Program-made: the position numbers and the translations under genes
Notes under the pieces: generated by a model
The model's input: the letters and a program-made list of their open reading frames with translations, nothing else
The model's database searches: none
What the model was told of the DNA's origin: nothing
Shown: in pieces, positions 16,976 to 23,857 of the stretch
Position numbering within the stretch: the first letter of the stretch is position 1
Layout: each line of letters starts with the position of its first letter
Origin: CAYFFZ01 sp049976505
GTDB taxonomy: Archaea > Thermoproteota > Nitrososphaeria > Conexivisphaerales > UBA164
DNA: 64,000 bases
Assembly: GCA_049976505.1 (NCBI GenBank)
Contig: JBMFIC010000006.1
Coordinates: 23,253-87,252, forward strand
Direction of reading: 5' to 3'

Positions 16976-17533
16976 TTGGAGCTTGGCCTTGTTGAGGTGT
17001 ACACAGGAAACGGCAAGGGCAAGACTACTGCCAGCATAGGTCTTGCGGTGAGGGCACTGGGCTGGGGTCTCAGGGTGGCGATCTATTTTTTCATGAAGAC
17101 AGGGGGATACGGTGAAAACAGGTCTTTACAGGCATTTACAAACCTCAAGCAGAGGTTCTACGGAAAGGATTACTTTCTAACTAAGGACGAGAACATAGCA
17201 AGGAGGTTCAACGCGGTTCTGGTTAAGGACAGGCCTCCACAGGACTACGTGGATCTGGTCCATGAGGGTCTTTCTGAGGCTGAGAGAGACTTCAGAGACG
17301 GCTATGACGTGGTGATCCTCGATGAGATCCTGACCGCAATTTACTACAACCTGGTGAGCGTTCAGGAAGTGCTTGAGCTCATAGACAGAAAGCCCGCGAG
17401 CGTTGAGCTCGTCCTCACGGGCAGGTATGCCCCAAAGGAGATAATAGAGAGGGCAGATCTGGTAACCGAGATGGTTGAAATCAAGCATCCATATCAGAAG
17501 GGGATACAGGCAAGAAAAGGAGTTGAGTATTAG
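16976..17533 (+). CDS. cobA: Cob(I)alamin/cobinamide adenosyltransferase (CobA/BtuR type)
   Basis: Makes adenosylcobalamin from ATP and reduced corrinoid. The 185 residues show the CobA P-loop GNGKGKTT near the N-terminus, a Walker-B-like VVILDEI and a C-terminal HPYQKGIQARKGVEY typical of the family. The start is TTG at 16976, one base after the mutase stop. Being last in the mutase operon suggests it makes cofactor for this mutase. Its stop abuts the convergent thiolase gene with a few bases of overlap. Confidence 0.92.
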   Translation: MELGLVEVYTGNGKGKTTASIGLAVRALGWGLRVAIYFFMKTGGYGENRSLQAFTNLKQRFYGKDYFLTKDENIARRFNAVLVKDRPPQDYVDLVHEGLSEAERDFRDGYDVVILDEILTAIYYNLVSVQEVLELIDRKPASVELVLTGRYAPKEIIERADLVTEMVEIKHPYQKGIQARKGVEY

Positions 17534-18705
17534 ACTAGCTCCACTGAAATCGAGGTAGCCCCTCCTATTCCATGACAGAGGCTGGCTATTCCCCTTTTTC
17601 CCTTGAAGGTTCTGAGAACGTTTAACAGAGTAACTATGAGCCGCGCTCCGCTTGCACCTATCGGATGCCCAAGGGCTATGGCCCCGCCCAGCACGTTGAG
17701 CCTATCGTAGGGAACCCCCAGCTGATCAACGTAGATCAGGGAGCTCACAGCAAAGGCCTCGTTGTTCTCAAAGTAGTCGTAGTCGCTTATCTTCGTCCCG
17801 GTCTTCTCGAGCAGCTTCGTAGTTGATATGACCGGAGCCACCGGAAACCTGTAGCTTTCAACGCCTGCCCACGCATGTCCGGTGATCCTGGCTATGGGCT
17901 TCATCGAGAGCTCCCTGACGGCTCTTTCGCTGGCGAGCACCAGCGCCGCTGCTCCGTCCGATATCTGAGAGGACGTTCCAGCTGTATGCAGTCCATCGCT
18001 TCCAAACGCAGGCTTGAGCGCCGCCAGCTTTTCGATAGACGTGTCCCTTCTGATGCCTTCATCTGCCGTGATCGCTGTCCCTCCCGCATCGACCGGAACT
18101 ATTTCATTCCTGAAGATTCCAGATTCGGTTGCCTTGGCTGCCCTCATGTGGCTCTCATAGGCCACGCTGTCAAGCTTATCCCTCGTGTATCCAAGCTCCT
18201 TGGCAACAGCGTCCGCCTCCTGTCCCATCAGCATTCCGTTGAACGGATCGCGCAGGCCATCGACGATCATTTCATCCTCAAAGGGCAGGCCATCCCCCAT
18301 TATCATCTTCACCCCCCACCTTACGTAGCCCCTGACGCATAAGGGTGACTGGCTCATTGATTCTGTCCCTCCTGCAAGCACAACTTCAGCATCACCGGCC
18401 CTGATCATGTTCTCCGCCAGGATGACAGCCATCATCCCGCTTGAGCAGACCATGTCCACGGAAAAGGCATCCTTATCAACCGGGATTCCGGCCTTTATGG
18501 AGATCTGCCTTGACAAGTCCTGACCATGAAGACCTCTGATCACGTTTCCGAAGATGGCAAGATCAACCTGGGATGGCTCGAGACCGGCTTCACTTATTGC
18601 TGCTCTCGCGGCAGCTACCCCCAGCTCCACTGGGGAGAGATTTCTGAGAGAGCCTCCGAACTTGCCTATAGGGGTTCTTTTTGCGGAAACTATGTACACG
18701 TCCAT
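17530..18705 (-). CDS. Acetyl-CoA acetyltransferase (thiolase)
   Basis: Condenses or cleaves acetoacetyl-CoA. The 391-residue length, nucleophilic Cys in VDMVCSSGMMAV (about residue 88), NNEAFAVSS, GHPIGASGAR and the C-terminal CHGIGGATS are all the standard catalytic set, so it should be active. It is divergent from an MBL hydrolase with a shared TATA box and convergent with the B12-mutase operon. Proximity to methylmalonyl-CoA mutase would fit a carbon-fixation or fatty/branched-acid pathway, but other pathway genes are absent here. Confidence 0.95.
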   Translation of the reverse strand: MDVYIVSAKRTPIGKFGGSLRNLSPVELGVAAARAAISEAGLEPSQVDLAIFGNVIRGLHGQDLSRQISIKAGIPVDKDAFSVDMVCSSGMMAVILAENMIRAGDAEVVLAGGTESMSQSPLCVRGYVRWGVKMIMGDGLPFEDEMIVDGLRDPFNGMLMGQEADAVAKELGYTRDKLDSVAYESHMRAAKATESGIFRNEIVPVDAGGTAITADEGIRRDTSIEKLAALKPAFGSDGLHTAGTSSQISDGAAALVLASERAVRELSMKPIARITGHAWAGVESYRFPVAPVISTTKLLEKTGTKISDYDYFENNEAFAVSSLIYVDQLGVPYDRLNVLGGAIALGHPIGASGARLIVTLLNVLRTFKGKRGIASLCHGIGGATSISVELV

Positions 18706-18727
18706 CGAATTACATTACGCACAATAA

Positions 18728-18735
18728 TTATATAA
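18728..18735. promoter_or_regulatory. Palindromic bidirectional TATA box
   Basis: TTATATAA is its own reverse complement and is the only TATA-like sequence in the 57-nt gap. Its centre is about 27 nt from the thiolase ATG (18705, leftward) and about 31 nt from the hydrolase ATG (18763, rightward). Both distances fit archaeal TBP-directed initiation at or a few bases before the start codons. Confidence 0.6.
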
Positions 18736-18762
18736 GCAGTAAAACAAACATCTAGCTGGATA

Positions 18763-19617
18763 ATGAAGGAAGGGGTCTACTATCTAGGAGAGCTGGGGAA
18801 CCCTCCCATCCTTTCAGGCTATCTGATCGTCAACGAAAAGGGCGATTCGGCAATAGTCGAATCAGGCCCCACCTCGACCGCTGACGAGTACCTTAAAAGG
18901 GCATCGGAATACGTGCCGTTGGACACCATCAAATACGTTTTCATATCGCACGTTCACCTTGACCACTCCGGAGGCTTCTGGAAGATCTCGAGGGAGCTTC
19001 CGCAGGTGAAGGCGGTGGTCTTTGAGAAAGGGGCCAGACATCTGATAGACCCCAGAAAGCTCGTTGAAGCCTCAAGGATGGCCCTTGGGAGGATCTACGA
19101 CTTCTGGGGGGATCCGGAGCCAGTTCAGGAGGATAAAATAGTCAGCGTCGCTGACGGATACCTTAACGAGGAGTTTGGAGTTCGAATAATTTACACCCCT
19201 GGCCATGCTTCACACAGCACAGCTTTATATCACGAGAAAACTCAGACGTTATTCCCTGGCGACTCAGCAGGGATGCTCATAATAGGCGAGGGAGGCGTTC
19301 TGTGGCCCGCAGCGCCTCCGCCGTTCTACATGGACATGTTCGTCGAGTCGCTGAAGAAGCTGCAGCAGCTGAAGCTGAAAAGGATCTGCTACCCGCACTA
19401 TGGATGCAGCGGCAGGCCATACGCGGTCCTTGAGGAAGCTCTGAGCACGTACACTTTCCTTGACGGATTTCTTAGAGAGGGATGCAGGAGGAGCTCGGGC
19501 GCTGATCTCTTCGATGAAATAATGGGCATGCAGAGGTTCAGGGGCCTTCCAAGATCGGAGTACTTTGATGAATTTTACAGGCTGAACCTCAGAGGCTTTG
19601 CTGGATCATGCGTATAG
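18763..19617 (+). CDS. Metallo-beta-lactamase-fold hydrolase
   Basis: A 284-residue MBL protein with the dinuclear metal motif HVHLDHSGG (H-x-H-x-D-H), then TPGHASHS, the bridging Asp in PGDSAGM and a late His in CYPHYGCSG. The overall order matches glyoxalase-II-like/quorum-quenching type members rather than beta-CASP nucleases. Substrate is unknown. It is divergently transcribed from the thiolase and followed 37 nt later by a kinase-like membrane protein with its own TATA box. Confidence 0.88.
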   Translation: MKEGVYYLGELGNPPILSGYLIVNEKGDSAIVESGPTSTADEYLKRASEYVPLDTIKYVFISHVHLDHSGGFWKISRELPQVKAVVFEKGARHLIDPRKLVEASRMALGRIYDFWGDPEPVQEDKIVSVADGYLNEEFGVRIIYTPGHASHSTALYHEKTQTLFPGDSAGMLIIGEGGVLWPAAPPPFYMDMFVESLKKLQQLKLKRICYPHYGCSGRPYAVLEEALSTYTFLDGFLREGCRRSSGADLFDEIMGMQRFRGLPRSEYFDEFYRLNLRGFAGSCV

Positions 19618-19654
19618 ATATGCTTATTAGCATCTTTTTGCAACTTTTTCAGAC

Positions 19655-20344
19655 GTGCTAGGAATAACTGCCTCCGAGCTTGTTCACGACCTGCCCTGGT
19701 CCATCGTGCTCCTGCTCTGGGTAGTTTTTGTCGTCATGTACGTTGCTAGGTGGTTCTACGGGCTGGCCATAAGAAAGGGCTATCCTGAAAGGTCCGCAAC
19801 TTACTTCGGAAGAAAGGTCATCCACATACTGGCAGGTGGGCTCGTGGCGATACTCCTTCCGTTCCTTTTTGAGGAGCCGATCCTGCCGCTGGTCATGGCC
19901 GCAATACTTACGATTGCGGTTTACCTTCCGCACAGAACCGGTAAGCTGTACTACTGGTTTCAGGACCCCACGAACATGTATGAGGTTCACTTTACCATAG
20001 CCTGGGGCCTTCTCGTGTTCTTCCTATGGTTCCTTGACAGAAGGTACTGGCTGGCCGTAGTGCCGGTTCTGTTCATGGCATGGGGCGACGGGGTGACAGG
20101 CATAGTTCGCAACTTCAGATACAAGCAGAGGGTCAAGGCGTGGGAGGGAAGCCTAGCAATGCTGATAACGTGTGTGCCCATCGGCGCGATAGCAGGATGG
20201 GGAGGCATCATAGCCGGAATCCTATCAACGCTTGCGGAGAAGCAGAAGTACATAGATGACAACATAGCTGTGCCCCTTGTGGCCGTAATCGTGCTCCTGA
20301 TATTCAGGTTCACGTATCCGGCTTTCCTTCAGAGCCTCTATTAG
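19655..20344 (+). CDS. Phytol/dolichol kinase-like membrane protein (CTP-dependent lipid kinase family)
   Basis: The 229-residue integral membrane protein has about six or seven hydrophobic helices. It contains the family signature WGDGVTGIVR and, about 15 residues later, KAWEGSLAM, together with an early FGRKVIHILAGG. These are the conserved elements of the SEC59/DGK1/VTE5 polyprenol kinase group. A role in phosphorylating an isoprenoid alcohol or salvaging geranylgeraniol for lipids is inferred. The start is GTG at 19655; a TATA-like GCTTATTAG about 27 nt upstream supports it. Confidence 0.85.
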   Translation: MLGITASELVHDLPWSIVLLLWVVFVVMYVARWFYGLAIRKGYPERSATYFGRKVIHILAGGLVAILLPFLFEEPILPLVMAAILTIAVYLPHRTGKLYYWFQDPTNMYEVHFTIAWGLLVFFLWFLDRRYWLAVVPVLFMAWGDGVTGIVRNFRYKQRVKAWEGSLAMLITCVPIGAIAGWGGIIAGILSTLAEKQKYIDDNIAVPLVAVIVLLIFRFTYPAFLQSLY

Positions 20345-20377
20345 GGTTCTAAGCTGAGCCTGAGAGCCAGTTCCCCT

Positions 20378-21895
20378 TTAATCGTATAGATGCAGCACCA
20401 GCATGAGGGAGGAGAACTCTAAAGCGCCGCTGAGCACCATTGCGACCAGCGAAGTAAGGACCGGCATTTTAAAGTACTCCAGTATAAAGTAAACTGCAAA
20501 GGGAAGGCCCACTACGATTCCAGAGGCCAGGTAGCCCGCGGCGGTGAACAGCATGCTCAGGGCTCCTCCACTCTTGTATATCTCCTCAAAGATGATCCCG
20601 ATCAGAGGCACGCTGCTGAGCGGACCCAGAACCCCAAATATGAAGGGCAGAAGCACGACAAATGACACGTGCTTAAGTAGCGCCAGGATCGCTATCGCTG
20701 ACATAAATATATAATAGGATAATACGGTAAGGAGGAGCTTGGGAATAGCTATAGCGGTCCTGCTGATGGGCATGATTCTCAACACCCATGCGCCTCTCGT
20801 TTCTGCGTAGTAGAAGGCAAGAGGGATCATAATAGAAAGAAAGGCAAGCTCGAGGCCCTCCACATCTATCAGGGCGGGTGCGTTTGATGGACTCACCGAG
20901 TACCCGCCGGAAACGAGGGTGCTCGCCACTATAATCAGGACAGTGACAAATGAGGCAACGAGGGATCTCTTCGCGCCCCTCAGATCGGCCATCATCAGGG
21001 CTAGCGTTTTGCTCCTGTAAATTCTCCACCTTACGCTGATCGCCCTGGGCGCCCTGGGCTGGGGGAAGAAAGCTACTGGATACTCTCCTATCAGCCTCCA
21101 CGCGATCTGCGGGGCTTTTCTTAAAACCCATGCTGCAGGCAAGATCATCCAAAGAACGGTGAACGCCAGCCCTAGTGGCGTGTAGAGCGATATTATGCTG
21201 AAAGGCGGAGCAAAGAAGAGCTCATCGATCTGGGACTGGCTTAAAAATGAGAGAGCGTTACCAGCATACAGAAACAGAAGGAAGAAGAGCATCGGAAGGC
21301 CTCCCAGTATCCTCACGAGCGTAGAAACCGTCGGTGACCTTCCCCTGGACCAGTAAACGAGATCTATGGACAGGAAAGCAAGAAAGAAGGCTAATGACAC
21401 TCCGGTCAGCGCCGCAAGGACGTAAAACGGAGAGCGCAAAATCATCGAGTCAGCTAGGGCTCCCATGAGAACCGATATGAGGGGATAGTCAACCAGCTTT
21501 ATTATGGACAGGAGAACTTTCCTCTGTACTTCGTTTTCATCAAGCGGAAGGGTAGCGAGGAAGTCCCTCAGGCTGGTCGTTGCGTAGACCGCATATGAAA
21601 GAGGAAGGAGCAGCATGGATATTGCCAGGCCGCTAAGGCTGAACAGATACGCTACAATGAATGCCGGTCCCATGAAGGGCTTCTGATATGTGCTAGAAGC
21701 TGGCCGAAGATGGCCGGCGACTCCAAGAACGATAAATACAAAAAGAAATATCCCGGCGATAAGTATCTTCTGAAACCTTATGGTTCTGAAGCTGCGCCTT
21801 ATGCTGAGGGGTTTGAAACCGGTCTGTCTCATCGCAGTGTAGGCTAAAACCGAAATCTCCCGGGCTATAGCCTCCTCGAGCGTTATCCTCTTCAT
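20378..21895 (-). CDS. ABC-2-type transporter permease
   Basis: A 505-residue membrane protein with about eleven hydrophobic helices and no soluble domain. It begins MKRITLEEAIAREI and has LRDFLATLPLDENEVQRKVLL and RISVRWR-type cytoplasmic loops that resemble archaeal ABC-2 exporters of unknown substrate. The family call rests mainly on its coupling to the ATPase gene just upstream (ATGA overlap at 21892-21895). Efflux of a drug, lipid or peptide is possible, but nothing in the sequence shows the substrate. Confidence 0.75.
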   Translation of the reverse strand: MKRITLEEAIAREISVLAYTAMRQTGFKPLSIRRSFRTIRFQKILIAGIFLFVFIVLGVAGHLRPASSTYQKPFMGPAFIVAYLFSLSGLAISMLLLPLSYAVYATTSLRDFLATLPLDENEVQRKVLLSIIKLVDYPLISVLMGALADSMILRSPFYVLAALTGVSLAFFLAFLSIDLVYWSRGRSPTVSTLVRILGGLPMLFFLLFLYAGNALSFLSQSQIDELFFAPPFSIISLYTPLGLAFTVLWMILPAAWVLRKAPQIAWRLIGEYPVAFFPQPRAPRAISVRWRIYRSKTLALMMADLRGAKRSLVASFVTVLIIVASTLVSGGYSVSPSNAPALIDVEGLELAFLSIMIPLAFYYAETRGAWVLRIMPISRTAIAIPKLLLTVLSYYIFMSAIAILALLKHVSFVVLLPFIFGVLGPLSSVPLIGIIFEEIYKSGGALSMLFTAAGYLASGIVVGLPFAVYFILEYFKMPVLTSLVAMVLSGALEFSSLMLVLHLYD

Positions 21896-22662
21896 AACGC
21901 TTCAGTGAGCTCCCTTATCTCATCCTCGGCATGAATGGCCTTGATGAAGGCATCCTCAAGGGATCCTGCGTTCAGCTGGCTCATTATTTTGTGAGTTTCG
22001 CCACTTATCACCTCTGAGCCCTTGTTTATTATCATTATTTTATCGCAGATCTTCTCTGCGATTTCCATGATGTGCGTCGAGAACAGCACTGCCCCGCCCT
22101 CCCTCTTGTGGTTCTGTATTATTTCCTTGAATATCCTGGCGGACTTGACGTCCAGCGCATTGAATGGCTCATCGAGTATTAGAAGCTTGGGCCTGTGCAT
22201 TATGGCGGAGATTATTGCAACCTTCTGCCTGTTACCCTGCGAGAGGCTCAGTATGTAGCTATCAAGGAACTCCCTTAAGCCAAAAGCATCCACGAGGTGA
22301 TCTATCCTGCTGATATCGTTGACCCCTCTTATTGATGCTACAAGCTCAAGGAACTCCCTCACCTTCAGCGCGTCGAGAACTGCAGGGGTCTCCATCACGG
22401 CGCCTATCTGATTCAGGAGGGACTTCCTTGGCCTTCCCATTCCCAGCAGATCCACCGTGCCCTCATATGGCACGAGGTTAAGGATCGCCTTGATGGTGGA
22501 GGTCTTGCCGGCACCGTTGGGACCAAGAAGGCCGAAAACCTCTCCCTCGTATATCCTAAATGAAATTCCGTTAACCGCGACCTTCTCCCCATACCTCACC
22601 TTAAGATCCTGGACGCTTAGCACGTACCCTGCCTGCAATTCTGTAGTCCAGTTAGTGGCCAC
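21892..22662 (-). CDS. ABC transporter ATPase, CcmA/NatA-like
   Basis: The 256-residue ATPase has Walker A GPNGAGKTS, signature LSQGNRQKVAIISAI, Walker B LLILDEPFNALD and switch His STHIMEIAEK. The SQG variant of the signature and the FNALD D-loop are common in CcmA-type exporters. The apparent start is GTG at 22662; residues before about 16 are poorly conserved, so a later start is possible. It is coupled to the permease downstream. The upstream side is a repeat-rich, gene-poor island. Confidence 0.93.
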   Translation of the reverse strand: MATNWTTELQAGYVLSVQDLKVRYGEKVAVNGISFRIYEGEVFGLLGPNGAGKTSTIKAILNLVPYEGTVDLLGMGRPRKSLLNQIGAVMETPAVLDALKVREFLELVASIRGVNDISRIDHLVDAFGLREFLDSYILSLSQGNRQKVAIISAIMHRPKLLILDEPFNALDVKSARIFKEIIQNHKREGGAVLFSTHIMEIAEKICDKIMIINKGSEVISGETHKIMSQLNAGSLEDAFIKAIHAEDEIRELTEAL

Positions 22663-22682
22663 AAAATAAATAAACGTTATTC

Positions 22683-22729
22683 AGGAGGTCTTAGGGTGAT
22701 GATTTTCCGCCTAACAAAGCTGACCTCCT
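22683..22729. repeat. Nested inverted repeat (long hairpin)
   Basis: AGGAGGTC at 22683-22690 is exactly complementary to GACCTCCT at 22722-22729, and inside it TTAGG (22691-22695) pairs with CCTAA (22710-22714), giving an interrupted 13-bp stem. The right arm is the beginning of the partial repeat copy at 22721. It may be a mobile-element end or an RNA hairpin. Confidence 0.5.
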
Positions 22730-22757
22730 CCCCGCCCTGAAAAGGTGGGGCTTTAGC
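22721..22757 (+). repeat. Partial third copy of the 151-bp repeat end
   Basis: The first 20 bases (TGACCTCCTCCCCGCCCTGA) are identical to the start of the full copy at 23408, then similarity is lost except for a later CTTTAGC. CCCCGCC at 22730-22736 pairs with GGTGGGG at 22744-22750 in a hairpin, as the equivalent hairpin does in the full copy. It is best read as a solo or decayed element end. Confidence 0.6.
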
Positions 22758-23238
22758 TAACTGTAAACATTTGCAATGCGCGTAGCGCTGTAATTTAAAC
22801 TTAAAAGGAGCTTTCGGAAATGCAGGAAGGAGCATGGAAAAAGAGACAAAGTGAAAGGTTCACGGAAGGCTTCGGGAAAGCTTAGTGCCATATCGATGAT
22901 TGAGGTGCAGGGATTCGTCTACTGTAATAGATACGGCGCTATCGCTTAGCTCTGTTGCGCTTGTAATTAGAAAGGAGCCGCCTGATAGTTCAGCACCTCG
23001 GCCTTTAAGATGAGGCTTTAATAAATTCCTGGCTTCTTTTAAACATGCAGCCAGGTAATGTGAAATACAAGAAGATCCTTATTATAAAATGCTTTAGGCC
23101 TCAAAGCTTCTTTAATTCTATTCAGGCCAAAGTCCCGCTCACGTTACATGCTAGTTCTATGCGACCTTTAGGTGGTTCCGCCTACTTAACATAGCCAGAA
23201 AGCTTTTCACAGCTATGAAACTTTTTATGGAGGAGTAA
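22758..23238. other. Gene-poor stretch with short hairpins, no recognised gene
   Basis: About 480 nt between the partial repeat and tRNA-Thr. I see no plausible reading frame. Small inverted repeats occur: CCTGGCT (23028-23034) with AGCCAGG (23049-23055), and AGGTGG with CCGCCT around 23172-23185 nested within CTATG/CATAG arms. These could be decayed mobile-element ends or an unrecognised RNA. No match to SRP RNA or RNase P RNA cores was seen. Confidence 0.4.
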
Positions 23239-23310
23239 GCCTCGGGCGGGATTTGAACCCGCGACCTTCCGCTTACGAGGCGGACGCTCTGCCGGCTGAG
23301 CTACCGAGGC
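23239..23310 (-). tRNA. tRNA-Thr (CGT anticodon)
   Basis: A full cloverleaf reads leftward: acceptor GCCTCGG with CCGAGGC, D stem GCTC/GAGC, anticodon stem TCCGC/GCGGA around loop CTCGTAA (anticodon CGT), and T arm GCGGG-TTCAAAT-CCCGC. It is 72 nt with no intron and no encoded CCA. A TATA-like GCTTTTATTTGG at about 23335-23346 lies some 25-36 nt upstream. It reads the ACG threonine codon. Confidence 0.97.
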
Positions 23311-23407
23311 GCTCACTAAAACCTAAAATGGAATCCAAATAAAAGCTTTACCCGGCTTGTGCGCCGTCGCAAATCGATTTCAGGGACCATCCTGGATATC
23401 TGAGACC

Positions 23408-23558
23408 TGACCTCCTCCCCGCCCTGAAGGGCGAGGGTTCCCGAGGTCTCGGGGGTTACTCCCCTTTAGCGGGAGCTACTGAGCTAATAAACGCCAGGCA
23501 CATATTTAAGTTTTTTGTCGTTTTCATTTCCGCCGTAAACGGCGAAGCTTTCAGCTTC
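23408..23558 (+). repeat. 151-bp dispersed repeat, copy 1 (possible IS200/IS605-derived MITE)
   Basis: This copy begins TGACCTCCTCCCC and ends in the palindrome GAAGCTTTCAGCTTC (23544-23558). Internal hairpins are CGCCCT-GA-AGGGCG (23420-23433), CCCGAG-GT-CTCGGG, and CGCCGT-AA-ACGGCG (23531-23544). The reverse complement of 43687-43837 aligns to it without gaps over all 151 positions with about 24 differences by hand count. No target duplication and no transposase are seen. Subterminal hairpins and the absence of duplication fit IS200/IS605-type elements. It ends 56 nt before the rpoH start. Confidence 0.8.
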
Positions 23559-23576
23559 TGTAAAAAAATTTAAATA

Positions 23577-23588
23577 ATATTTAAATAC
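23577..23588 (+). promoter_or_regulatory. TATA box of the rpoH-rpoB-rpoA operon
   Basis: ATATTTAAATAC lies 27-38 nt upstream of the rpoH ATG at 23615, inside a strongly AT-rich patch that begins directly after repeat copy 1. Transcription would start just before the ATG, giving a very short leader. Confidence 0.5.
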
Positions 23589-23614
23589 AAGTATTTCTAC
23601 GGCGATTAAGGATA

Positions 23615-23857
23615 ATGTCTTCTAAAGTTGACATACTTAAAAATAAATACGTGCCAAAACACATCATCCTAACTAAGGAGGAGGTCGAGGAGGTTCTCAG
23701 GAAGTATCATGCGAAGATCGAGCAGCTCCCAAAGATAAGGGCCACAGACCCAGTGATCAGGGCCATAGGTGCCAAGCCGGGCGACGTGATCAAGATAATT
23801 AGGGAGAGCGAAACGGCGGGCGTTGTTGAGTATTATAGGCTGGTGGTTGAAGAATGA
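23615..23857 (+). CDS. rpoH: DNA-directed RNA polymerase subunit H (Rpo5/RPB5)
   Basis: The 80-residue archaeal subunit corresponds to the C-terminal domain of eukaryotic RPB5. It carries the conserved YVPKHIILTKEEVEEVL, RATDPVIRAIGAKPGDVIKI and EYYRLVV. It heads the operon rpoH-rpoB-rpoA-L30e-nusA-S12-S7 and overlaps rpoB by ATGA. The length is normal. Confidence 0.97.
   Translation: MSSKVDILKNKYVPKHIILTKEEVEEVLRKYHAKIEQLPKIRATDPVIRAIGAKPGDVIKIIRESETAGVVEYYRLVVEE

Noticed and set aside
22695..22723. C/D box guide RNA (GTGATGA followed by CTGA)
   Set aside because: Only one C-like and one D-like box; no second C'/D' pair at proper spacing and no kink-turn stem. Chance is likely.
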